Below, in pieces: positions 28,528 to 35,910 of a stretch of 64,000 nt of DNA. The position numbers were made by a program, and so were the translations under genes. The stretch is from Actinomyces mediterranea (GTDB lineage Bacteria; Actinomycetota; Actinomycetes; Actinomycetales; Actinomycetaceae), in NCBI RefSeq assembly GCF_900155595.1, contig NZ_FTPB01000003.1, positions 186,001 through 250,000 on the forward strand. Reading direction: 5' to 3'. The number at the start of each line of letters is the position of its first letter. Position 1 is the stretch's first letter. Below the pieces are notes generated by a model. The model worked only from the letters and a program-made list of their open reading frames with translations, was not told the DNA's origin and did not search any database.

Positions 28528-29738
28528 CGTCGTCCCCTCCCCTCGCCTGCCTCCCAAGCGGACAGGCGACGAGCTTGATGATGCGAGTCGAAGAATTCGT
28601 CAATGAGAGCGCGGGCGCGCTCCGCCATGCACTCACGGTCGAGCCGCCCGTTCATGACGTCGATGAGCGCCTCGGCGAGGAGGTCCGCGCGCCCTGGGTC
28701 GAGGAGGATCCCCGTGTCCATGTTGCGCACGACCTCCGGAAGGCCGGTCACGGCTGTGGCGATGACCGGTGTTCCCGTGGCCATGGCTTCGAGGACGACC
28801 GTGGGCAGCCCGTCCATGTTGCCGTCCTCTGCGATGCGGCACGGGGCGACGAACACGTGCGCCTTCGTCAAGAGCGTGCGGATCTGAGTCTGGGTCTGTG
28901 CCCCGATGAGGCGGATCATTTGTGCAAGGCCGAGGTCTTCAATGCGCTGGGCGAGGTGGTCGTGGAGTTCCCCCTCCCCTGCGATGTCGATGGATGCGTC
29001 GTATCCGCGCTGCCGGAGGAGGTCGGCTGCGTCGAGCAGGTCATCGAAGCCTTTCTTGGGGACGAGCCTGCCGACTGCGAGAATCCTCAGCGGCATCGCA
29101 AGTGGTGCGGCCGATTTGAAGGGGAAGCGGGATAATTCGATGCCGTTACGCAGCAGGCGGATGCGGGCGCCGCTGCCCTCGAGGACCTCGGTGAGGTAGT
29201 CCTCGTTGAAGCGGCTGATTGCGATGACCCGTTCGGCGTCGGCGCTGATCCTGCGCAGCCACTGCATGTCGACTGACTCGTGGAAGATGTCCTTCGCGTG
29301 CGTCGTCACCGTGTAGGGGATGCCGGCGAGTTGTGAGGCGGCCCAGGTGACCCGCCCGGCGAGTGAAGCGAAGTGCGCGTGCAAGTGGGTGATCCCTCCG
29401 GCTCGGGCGGCTCGGGCGAGACCGACCGCTTGGACGGCCTCGTCAGCAGGCAGTTCGGCGAGGACCGGCAGGATCTGGGCGAAGCGTCGGCGCATGTCGT
29501 CATCTAAGAGTCCGCCCGCTAGGTGCTTCCACTGCTCGCTCCCCTTGTAGGGCAGGGGGATCCACTGCACTGGGGCGGCGACTCTGGCAATCTCGGAGTG
29601 GAATCGAGTGTCGCTGGTGTGGCGCAGCGCGAAGATCATCAACTCGTCGCCGATCGCTTCACGCGCGAGGATTTCCGTGACGATGAAGGTCTCGGAGAAG
29701 CGCGGATAGACTTTGAGGACGTATCCGATGCGGCTCAT
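28524..29738 (-). CDS. GT4-type glycosyltransferase
   Basis: 404 residues from the ATG at 29738 (AGGAGCCTGAC upstream, ATGA overlap with the preceding stop). A longer upstream frame belongs to the shadow of the previous gene. GT-B fold: N-terminal YVLKVYPRFSETFIVTEI and HLHAHFASLAGRVTW; C-terminal ILAVGRLVPKKGFDDLL, IAGEGELHDHL and DGLPTVVLEAMATGTPVIA. The 'YPRFSETFI' start is characteristic of glycosyltransferases of exopolysaccharide clusters (colanic acid WcaL-like). Confidence 0.9.
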   Translation of the reverse strand: MSRIGYVLKVYPRFSETFIVTEILAREAIGDELMIFALRHTSDTRFHSEIARVAAPVQWIPLPYKGSEQWKHLAGGLLDDDMRRRFAQILPVLAELPADEAVQAVGLARAARAGGITHLHAHFASLAGRVTWAASQLAGIPYTVTTHAKDIFHESVDMQWLRRISADAERVIAISRFNEDYLTEVLEGSGARIRLLRNGIELSRFPFKSAAPLAMPLRILAVGRLVPKKGFDDLLDAADLLRQRGYDASIDIAGEGELHDHLAQRIEDLGLAQMIRLIGAQTQTQIRTLLTKAHVFVAPCRIAEDGNMDGLPTVVLEAMATGTPVIATAVTGLPEVVRNMDTGILLDPGRADLLAEALIDVMNGRLDRECMAERARALIDEFFDSHHQARRLSAWEAGEGRGRR

Positions 29739-30922
29739 GTCAGGCTCCTTCGAGGCAGAGCGTCGGCGTCGGCGAGAAGGCTCGCTGCCCTCGCCCCCGC
29801 CTCGTCCAGTCCGTTGAGGGCGAGGCGCGAGCGGTCGACACGCCGGGTGATCGCCGTATTCGCCCATGCGTACAGCACATGCGGGCTTGGGTTCTCCTCG
29901 CGCAGCACATCGACTGCGCCAACTCTGTCGAGCGCGAGGGCGCGGATGAGTTGTTCCGTGCGGGGCCGCCGCCTGGGGATGACGAGGGCGGGAACACTGG
30001 TGGCGAGGATTTCCGCAATGGTGTTGTATCCGCCCATGGCGATCACTGCGGAGGCGTTCGCAATCCACGTGCCCAGGCCCGGGACCGCTGACACGATGCG
30101 CGTCCGCTCGGGCTCTCTCACTGCGAACCCGAGGCTTCCACCATCTGCTGCTTGCGGGCCCGTGACGATGATGTGGCGGTATCCGGTGGGGATGGGCATC
30201 TGCGCGGCGGCGCGGACGATATCGTGTCCGTCGCGTCCCCCTCCGACGCACGTGAGAATGTAGGGGCCATCCGGTGCGGCGACATCATCGTCGATTCGCC
30301 GTCCGTGGGCGAGATAGCCGATGCAGTGGGCGTTGCGCGCCAGTTCTGCGGGGATCTCCCCACTCGTCCGGGCGTCGTGGACGCTGGGGTCCCCGTAGAT
30401 CCACGCGTCGTCAACCAGTCGAATCAGGGCGCCGATGGGGCCGAGTCCGGCCCATTCCCTCCGGCATGCGGCGGGTGCGTCGAGTACATCGCGAAGTCCG
30501 AGCACGACCCGTGCCCGTGGCCGCTCGCGGCGCAATCGGTCGAGGGGCACCCTGAGTTCGCGGTTAATGCCGTAGATGTGGCGGTCGATGATGACGAGGT
30601 CGGGGGCGAATGATGCGAATGCTGCGCCTATGACGACGCTGCGGATACGAATCGTCTCCTCCAGGGTGATGTTCAGTCTCCTGGCACGGTAGCCGTCGTC
30701 TCCTTTGGAGATTCCAGGCAGTACCAGCCAGTCGAAGTCTTCAGGGATGGGGAAGCCGCATGAGGGCTCGATCCCGCAGATGAGCATGCCTGTGATGTTG
30801 CGCCCCGTCAGTCGGGGGATGGCGGTCGACAGGCGGTGGGCGAGGGTGAGGTTGCGCCGAAGATGCCCGAGTCCGAGCGAGTCGTGGCTGTATAAGGCGA
30901 CGCGGAACGGGGGTGCCGCCAT
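29735..30922 (-). CDS. GT28-like (MurG-fold) glycosyltransferase, first gene of the glycan operon
   Basis: 395 residues. The start has SHDSLGLGHLRRNLTLAHRL, the Gly/His-rich acceptor loop of this predicted glycosyltransferase group. The C-terminal half shows TCVGGGRDGHDIV, SAVIAMGGYNTIAEILA and PALVIPRRRPRTEQLIRA, as in MurG-type donor sites. GAAGGAGG precedes the ATG by nine bases. It opens seven genes that overlap each other by 4-8 bases, all on the minus strand. Substrate unknown. Confidence 0.85.
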   Translation of the reverse strand: MAAPPFRVALYSHDSLGLGHLRRNLTLAHRLSTAIPRLTGRNITGMLICGIEPSCGFPIPEDFDWLVLPGISKGDDGYRARRLNITLEETIRIRSVVIGAAFASFAPDLVIIDRHIYGINRELRVPLDRLRRERPRARVVLGLRDVLDAPAACRREWAGLGPIGALIRLVDDAWIYGDPSVHDARTSGEIPAELARNAHCIGYLAHGRRIDDDVAAPDGPYILTCVGGGRDGHDIVRAAAQMPIPTGYRHIIVTGPQAADGGSLGFAVREPERTRIVSAVPGLGTWIANASAVIAMGGYNTIAEILATSVPALVIPRRRPRTEQLIRALALDRVGAVDVLREENPSPHVLYAWANTAITRRVDRSRLALNGLDEAGARAASLLADADALPRRSLT

Positions 30923-30936
30923 GGGTGATCGCCTCC

Positions 30937-30961
30937 TTCATACCGGTGCGGCGGGTATGAA
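30937..30961. promoter_or_regulatory. inverted repeat in the leader of the glycan operon
   Basis: TTCATACC and GGTATGAA are separated by nine bases, and one arm overlaps the Shine-Dalgarno region of the first gene. It could be a protein operator or an RNA hairpin that masks the ribosome binding site. Confidence 0.35.
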
Positions 30962-31064
30962 AGAAGCGTGTCAAAGGATCATTGGAAGGCGGTTAAGCCC
31001 TCAATGAGAGACCTCTAAGGATGCGGTGATGGCTTCGTTCTCTTCAGCTCACCCACCGTATTAG

Positions 31065-31172
31065 GGCAGGTGGCGCCATGAAGGCTGGTGGCGGCATCAG
31101 GGCACGTGACGCCCTCAGGACGAGTGACGACCTGAAGGCACGTGATGCCATGATGGCAAGTGACAGCGCACC
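31065..31172. repeat. 18-bp tandem repeat, six imperfect units
   Basis: Units begin at 31065, 31083, 31101, 31119, 31137 and 31155, with consensus close to GGCACGTGACGCCATGAA. On the minus strand they keep a 77-codon frame (31015-31248) open, encoding hexapeptides such as VTCPDA, ATSLHG and VTRPEG. I see no ribosome binding site for that frame, so coding use is doubtful. The repeat lies between the glycan operon promoter and a transporter pseudogene. Confidence 0.7.
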
Positions 31173-31244
31173 ACAAGCGCATGTCTTCCGCGCCCCGTCC
31201 TCGTCTCGAGCACGCGCCGCTCGCTCTGCCTCGAACACAGGCGC

Positions 31245-31840
31245 TCAAATCTCTTCGAGCAAAGCCCCTTTCGTCTCTTTCGCAAAGAGGTAGAAGATCC
31301 CACCGACGAAGAGCAGAGCTGCGAAGAGGATGAAGGCCGGGAAAACCGCGCGAAGCGTGACCTCCTGTTGGAGGGCACTGCCGCCGATCATGACCCCCAT
31401 GATGAGCGGGCCGATGATCTTCGCGCTCGCGCCAATGCCGTAGCCCAAGCCGAGGCCAGTGCCGCGCGCCTCATTGGGGAATTGTTCACCACCGAAAGCG
31501 TTGAGGATCCCGAAGGCGCCATCGCCAAATGCCATTGCGATAAGGATGCCCGCGAAGAAGACCATCCACGAGCCGGACTCCCCGTCCTTGCGGAGAAGGC
31601 GACGATGAGCGCTCCGATGGCGCCGATAAGGGTTCCGAGCCCCGAACAGGCGAGGATGATGCCCGTTTGAGTGCCGGAGAGGTTCCAGGGCTTGGACAGC
31701 GAAGAGACGACGAAGCCGATGAAGAACATGTCGAAGAACTCGGAGATGTTCAAAACGATGACGAGGGCGATGAGGCTCTTGTGGTGTCAGCTCAGCGGAT
31801 GCGAGTCGATCTGTTCGAGCGCGCTCGGCCTTAGCTCATG
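31245..31840 (-). pseudogene. MFS transporter remnant with internal deletion, frameshift and stop
   Basis: On the minus strand the start region ALEQIDSHPLS is followed by an in-frame TGA, then HHKSLIALVIVLNISEFFDMFFIGFVV and GTLIGAIGALIVAFSA, matching the first helices of a sugar or aromatic-acid MFS transporter. The frame then shifts and resumes at KDGESGSWMVFFAGILIAMAFGDG, which corresponds to the last helices, ending in LFAKETKGALLEEI. Most of the 12-helix core is therefore missing. It lies downstream of aroD copy 1, so the intact ancestor may have imported quinate or shikimate. That link is inference. Confidence 0.8.
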
Positions 31841-31888
31841 AATCGCTATTGTCCCCGGTTCTCGGTCGTGCGGTGGGCCCGTGATCCG

Positions 31889-32049
31889 CGTGGCTCTCTC
31901 AGCCTTTTGGCTCTTTCAGCCGTGTGTCCTCCGCTTTTCGACTGGGTTCTCCTCTTCGGCTGGCTTCCTTTTCAGCGGCCACTCGCTTTGTCGACTGTCT
32001 CTTCTTCCTCGGCTGGCATCCCCTTCTCAGCGGCCCCTCACTCTATCGA
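31889..32049. repeat. 53-55-bp tandem repeat, three units plus a partial
   Basis: Units 31889-31941, 31942-31994 and 31995-32049 share a pattern of pyrimidine-rich sequence, CGGCTGGC, CAGCGGCC and a TTTTCGA/CTATCGA end. A fourth partial unit runs into aroD copy 1. The last units supply the stop codon and the C-terminal tail of that aroD copy. Confidence 0.6.
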
Positions 32050-33109
32050 CTGCCTTCTCCTCCTCGAGTGTCCTCCCCTTCTCCACGAGGTCGAGGCCAC
32101 TCCTCGTCTCTTCGACGGTGAACTGGCCGGGAGCCGAAGAGACGCCGACAGAAGCGAAAGTGGCTGCTGAGAAGAGGGGGGCACCTGCGATCCGCGTGAT
32201 CGCCCCCGCTTCTCCCATGCCGATGCCGATGATGGGACGGCGGTGCTCGCGGTGGGCGCCGATCTGGGCGGCGAGGACGCGCAGGGCATCCTCGGGAGTG
32301 GTGACGCGGCACGCGACTTTGAGGACATCGGCGCCCGCTTCGGCCATCTGCGCGTAAAGGGCAGCGAGGGTGTCATCGGGCGGAGTCTCGTTGAAATCGT
32401 GGAAGGAGGCGATAACTGCGGCTCCGGCCTGGTGGGCACGAAGGATGAGGGCGCAAGACTCGGCCCTGGCGATCTCCACGTCGACCGCGTCCGCGAGGCC
32501 TGCGAGCAGCGCCACGAGTTCGGTGTACTCGTTTGCGCTCAGTTCTGCCGCACCGCCCTCGGCTGTTGTGCGGATCGTCGCGAGGACGGGGAGGGGAGCC
32601 TGTGAGACCGCCTCTTCCCAGGCCTCATTGATGGCAGCGCGCCTGTCAGAAGCGGGCTCGAGTGCGGCGAGGAGCGGGTCGACTCTCCATTCGACGAGGT
32701 CGACCGCTTGACTGGCCACAGCTTCGATTTCGGCGCTGAGGAGTGCGGGAGTCGTTCCCATGAGGGGCGTGATAATGCGAGTCGGCCCGCCGAGCACGAC
32801 AGCGGGACGAGGCGAGGAGCCGCGTCCGATCCTCACCTCGATCTGCTCGGAATCCGAACGCACGGCGCTATTCATGCCTGCCCCGGTCGGGAGGACGCTA
32901 TTCGCCTCTACCCCGGCTAGGAATGCACTGTTCTTGCCTGCTCCGGGCGGGAAGGCACTGCACTCGGATTCAGCCCGAGGGGCAGCGCCCTCGCCTCCCC
33001 CGGTCGGGAGGACGCTATTCACCCCTGCCCCGACTGGAAAGAGGTCGTGCTCGCCTCCCCCAGGTGGGAACGCACTGTACTGAGGATTATGGGAATCCAC
33101 GTCTCTCAT
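32027..33109 (-). CDS. aroD: 3-dehydroquinate dehydratase type I, copy 1, with repeat-derived extensions
   Basis: 360 residues from ATG 33109, or 357 from GTG 33100, which has better spacing from GGAGG. The catalytic core begins near residue 105: the Schiff-base Lys is in ADVLKVACRVT, the general-base His in ASFHDFNETPPDD, and SSAPGQFTVEE closes the barrel. It converts 3-dehydroquinate to 3-dehydroshikimate in the shikimate or quinate pathway. The first 85 residues are seven decapeptide repeats (NSVLPTGAGM type) absent from copy 2. The C-terminus GRTLEEEKAVDRVRGR is also extra. Both extensions derive from tandem DNA repeats. Core residues are intact, so activity is possible. Confidence 0.82.
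   Translation of the reverse strand: MRDVDSHNPQYSAFPPGGGEHDLFPVGAGVNSVLPTGGGEGAAPRAESECSAFPPGAGKNSAFLAGVEANSVLPTGAGMNSAVRSDSEQIEVRIGRGSSPRPAVVLGGPTRIITPLMGTTPALLSAEIEAVASQAVDLVEWRVDPLLAALEPASDRRAAINEAWEEAVSQAPLPVLATIRTTAEGGAAELSANEYTELVALLAGLADAVDVEIARAESCALILRAHQAGAAVIASFHDFNETPPDDTLAALYAQMAEAGADVLKVACRVTTPEDALRVLAAQIGAHREHRRPIIGIGMGEAGAITRIAGAPLFSAATFASVGVSSAPGQFTVEETRSGLDLVEKGRTLEEEKAVDRVRGR
32866..33083. repeat. 30-bp tandem repeat inside aroD copy 1
   Basis: About seven imperfect 30-bp units (one of 27 bp), for example starting CGCTATTC at 32866 and at 32896. Each encodes ten residues in the aroD frame, roughly N-S-(A/V)-(F/L)-P-(P/T)-G-(A/G)-G-x. Because the units are multiples of three, copy-number change keeps the frame. 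aroD copy 2 has nothing at this position. Confidence 0.75.
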
Positions 33110-34364
33110 CCTCCGTTCGCGCCATCTTCAGCAAGGTGGAGATTCGCCCGCTCTGCGTCAGTAAGGAAAGGAGAGTCGAGCCATCCTTCGGGAAGGTGCG
33201 GCGTCTTCTCCCCTCCTGCGCGCCCTCGCGGCCCCAGCCCAGCCTTCGGGAACTCCTGGTCGAGGTCGAGGCCGTGGAGGAGTTCGTGAAGCTCTTCGAG
33301 GGTCGACACCATTGCGAGGGCATGCCGAGTCGTCCCGCCAACGGAGAATCCGCGCAGGTACCAGCCGAGGTGCTTGCGCATTTCACGCATCGCCCGCCCC
33401 TCGTCTCCCTGGTCCTCGACAACCCAGCGCGCGTGCTTTTCAATAATGGAAGCGATCTCGCCAAGCCCTGGATCGTGGAAGACGGGGCCAGCGTTGAGGG
33501 TTGAGACGATGTCTGTGAAGAGCCAGGGCCGTCCTTGGCATCCGCGGCCCACGACGACCGCGTCGCACCCCGTTTCTTGCATCATCTGCTGTGCATCAGC
33601 GCCGGAGAAGACATCACCATTGCCGAGCACCGGGACGGGGATCGTGTCCTTGAGACGGGCGATCGTCTCCCAGCGAGCCCTCCCCGAGTAGTGCTGCGTC
33701 TGGGTGCGCGCGTGGAGCGCAACCGCCGCGACTCCACGATTGACGGCCGTGCGCGCGGCGTCGAGGTAGGTGATGTGCTCGTCATCAATGCCGATGCGCA
33801 TTTTCACGGTCACGGGAACCTCTTTGCCGGTCCTGCTCCCCGCCCTTTCGGCGGCAGCGACGACCGCGTGAAGGAGATCGTCGAAGAGGTCCTTCTTCCA
33901 CGGCAGGGCCGCTCCCCCGCCCTTGCGGGTCACTTTGGGAACTGGACACCCGAAGTTGAGGTCAAGGTGATCGACGAGCTCACAGTCGATAAGGATCTCG
34001 GTCGCCTTCGCCATTGTCACCGGATCCACGCCGTAGAGCTGGATCGAGCGGACTCTCTCCGAAGGATCTGGACGGACCATGTCGAGGGTGCGGCGGTTCC
34101 CTTCGACGAGGGCGCGCGAGGTCACCATCTCCATGACGTATAGGCCCGCGAGGGCGTCAACGCCGGGGGTCGCTTCACGCTCACAGGCCGGGTCGCCCGG
34201 GGCGAGGCGGGGTGGGAGCCCCTTTTCGCCGAGTTCTCGGCAGAGTCTGCGGAAGGGCGCATCGGTCACTCCCGCCATCGGTGCGAGGACGACGGGAGAC
34301 CATATGCGCAGCGGCCCGATCTCCAGGGGGAAACCGGACCGTGCGCGGGTGATTCCAAGGCCAC
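33106..34364 (-). pseudogene. dusB: dusB copy 1, tRNA-dihydrouridine synthase with a frameshifted start
   Basis: Compared with the intact copy at 46798-48057, the start GTG at 34364 is conserved, directly after the glyS TAA. One base is missing in the tract CCAGGGGGAAACC (34323-34335; copy 2 has CCAACGGGGAAACC). The frame beginning LEIGPLRIWSPVVLAP therefore no longer connects to the start. An internal ATG at 34278 (MAGVTDAPFRRL) could still give 390 residues lacking the first strand of the FMN barrel. The rest is intact, with LNFGCPVPKVTRKGGGAAL including the catalytic Cys, ALHARTQTQHYSG and VVVGRGCQGRPW. Product activity is doubtful. Confidence 0.75.
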
Positions 34365-35756
34365 TTAGCAGGCGCCGAGCTTGTCGATGAGCCAGCTCTT
34401 GACTTCGGCGAGCGGGATGCGCTCTTGAGCCATGGTGTCGCGGTCGCGCACGGTCACCGCCTGGTCCTCGACGGAATCGAAGTCGTAGGTCACACAGTAC
34501 GGGGTGCCGATTTCGTCCTGGCGGCGGTAGCGGCGGCCAACAGCTCCGGCATCGTCGTATTCGACGTTCCAGATCTGACGGAGCTGCGCGGCGAGCTCCT
34601 TCGCGGGCCCCGTGAGCTGTTCCTTGCGCGAGAGCGGGAAGACGGCGACCTTGACGGGTGAGAGGCGCGGATCGAGTTTGAGGACGACGCGCTTGTCGAC
34701 TCCGCCCTTCGTGTTGGGAGCCTCGTCCTCGTGGTAGGCCTCGATGAGGAAAGCCATGAGGGAACGGGTCAGGCCCGCAGAAGGTTCGATGACGTAGGGG
34801 GTCCAGCGTTCGCCGCTTTGCTGATCGAAGTAGTCGAGCTTCGATCCGGAGTGCTCGGAGTGAGTGGAAAGGTCGAAGTCGGTACGGTTGGCGATGCCTT
34901 CAAGCTCGCCCCACTCGCTGCCCTGGAAACCGAAACGGTATTCGATGTCGACGGTGCGCTTCGAATAGTGCGAGAGCTTCTCTTGGGGGTGCTCGTAGAA
35001 ACGCAGGTTATCAGGATCGATGCCGAGCCCGACGTACCAGTCGCGGCGGTAGTCGATCCAGTACTGGTGCCATTCCTCATCCGTGCCGGGGGCGCAGAAG
35101 AACTCGAGTTCCATCTGCTCGAATTCGCGGGTGCGGAAGATGAAGTTGCCGGGCGTGATCTCGTTGCGGAAGGACTTGCCGATCTGGCCGATGCCGAAGG
35201 GCGGCTTCTTGCGTGAGGCGGCAGCGACGTTCCCGTAGTTCACGAAGATGCCCTGCGCGGTCTCGGGGCGCAGATAGTGCAGGCCCGCTTCGTCATCAAC
35301 GGGGCCGAGATAGGTTTTGAGCAGGCCAGAGAAGGAGCGAGGCTCGGTCCAGGCGCCGGGCTGGCCGGTCACCGGGTCGGGCACCATGTCGAGGGTGACG
35401 GTGTCGGGATCAAGGCCCTTGCGCTCCGCATACTCTTCAATGAGTTGGTCGGCGCGGTAGCGCTTGTGGGTGTGCAGCGATTCGACAAGGGGGTCGGTGA
35501 AGGCTTTGACGTGGCCGGAGGCGACCCAGGTTTCACGCGGGAGGATGACTGAGGAGTCCAAGCCGACGACGTCTTCGCGTCCTCGGACCATGTACTGCCA
35601 CCACTGCTTCTTGATGTTCTCTTTCAGTTCGACGCCGAGCGGGCCGTAGTCCCATGCTGAGCGGGTGCCTCCGTAGATCTCTCCGCAGGGGAAGACGAAG
35701 CCGCGGCGCTTCGCGAGGCTGATGACGGACTCGAGGCGAGAGGGGCCCTGTGCCAC
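34365..35756 (-). CDS. glyS: glycyl-tRNA synthetase (single-chain type), copy 1
   Basis: 463 residues from GTG 35756, with AAGGAG six bases upstream. Class II synthetase of the alpha-2 type: [24 protein letters not shown], motif 2 [25 protein letters not shown], motif 3 [14 protein letters not shown], and a C-terminal anticodon-binding domain. It charges tRNA-Gly. It differs from copy 2 at about 20 of 463 positions by my eye count, all outside the core motifs. Having two synthetases of the same type 13.7 kb apart is unusual. Confidence 0.95.
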   Translation of the reverse strand: MAQGPSRLESVISLAKRRGFVFPCGEIYGGTRSAWDYGPLGVELKENIKKQWWQYMVRGREDVVGLDSSVILPRETWVASGHVKAFTDPLVESLHTHKRYRADQLIEEYAERKGLDPDTVTLDMVPDPVTGQPGAWTEPRSFSGLLKTYLGPVDDEAGLHYLRPETAQGIFVNYGNVAAASRKKPPFGIGQIGKSFRNEITPGNFIFRTREFEQMELEFFCAPGTDEEWHQYWIDYRRDWYVGLGIDPDNLRFYEHPQEKLSHYSKRTVDIEYRFGFQGSEWGELEGIANRTDFDLSTHSEHSGSKLDYFDQQSGERWTPYVIEPSAGLTRSLMAFLIEAYHEDEAPNTKGGVDKRVVLKLDPRLSPVKVAVFPLSRKEQLTGPAKELAAQLRQIWNVEYDDAGAVGRRYRRQDEIGTPYCVTYDFDSVEDQAVTVRDRDTMAQERIPLAEVKSWLIDKLGAC

Positions 35757-35910
35757 TTGATGCTCCTTGCACATAATGGCCGCACCTGGCAGGGGCGGCA
35801 TTGACCTCCTGATCCTATCGAAGATTAGAAAGAGCCCCGCATCCCGGCTCCGTAATTCGGTGAGGCTGAGAGTGCGTGGATGATCACTGCACCAGAAGTC
35901 TCAGGGGCAC

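Larger units (their letters stand above)
32090..35827. repeat. direct repeat copy 1 of the glyS-dusB-aroD block
   Basis: Homologous in the same orientation to about 46040-49514. The similarity includes the leader of glyS, where CCTGATCCTATCGAAGATT occurs at both places, and stretches of some 100 identical bases inside glyS. It stops at the repeat-derived aroD ends. Overall nucleotide identity looks to be 80-95% by region; I did not compute it. Confidence 0.85.

Noticed and set aside
31065-31172. CRISPR or attachment-site array
   Set aside because: Contiguous 18-bp tandem units without spacers; a minisatellite.
35757-35827. T-box or riboswitch in the glyS leader
   Set aside because: The leader is short, with no specifier-loop or antiterminator structure; similarity to the other copy is explained by duplication.
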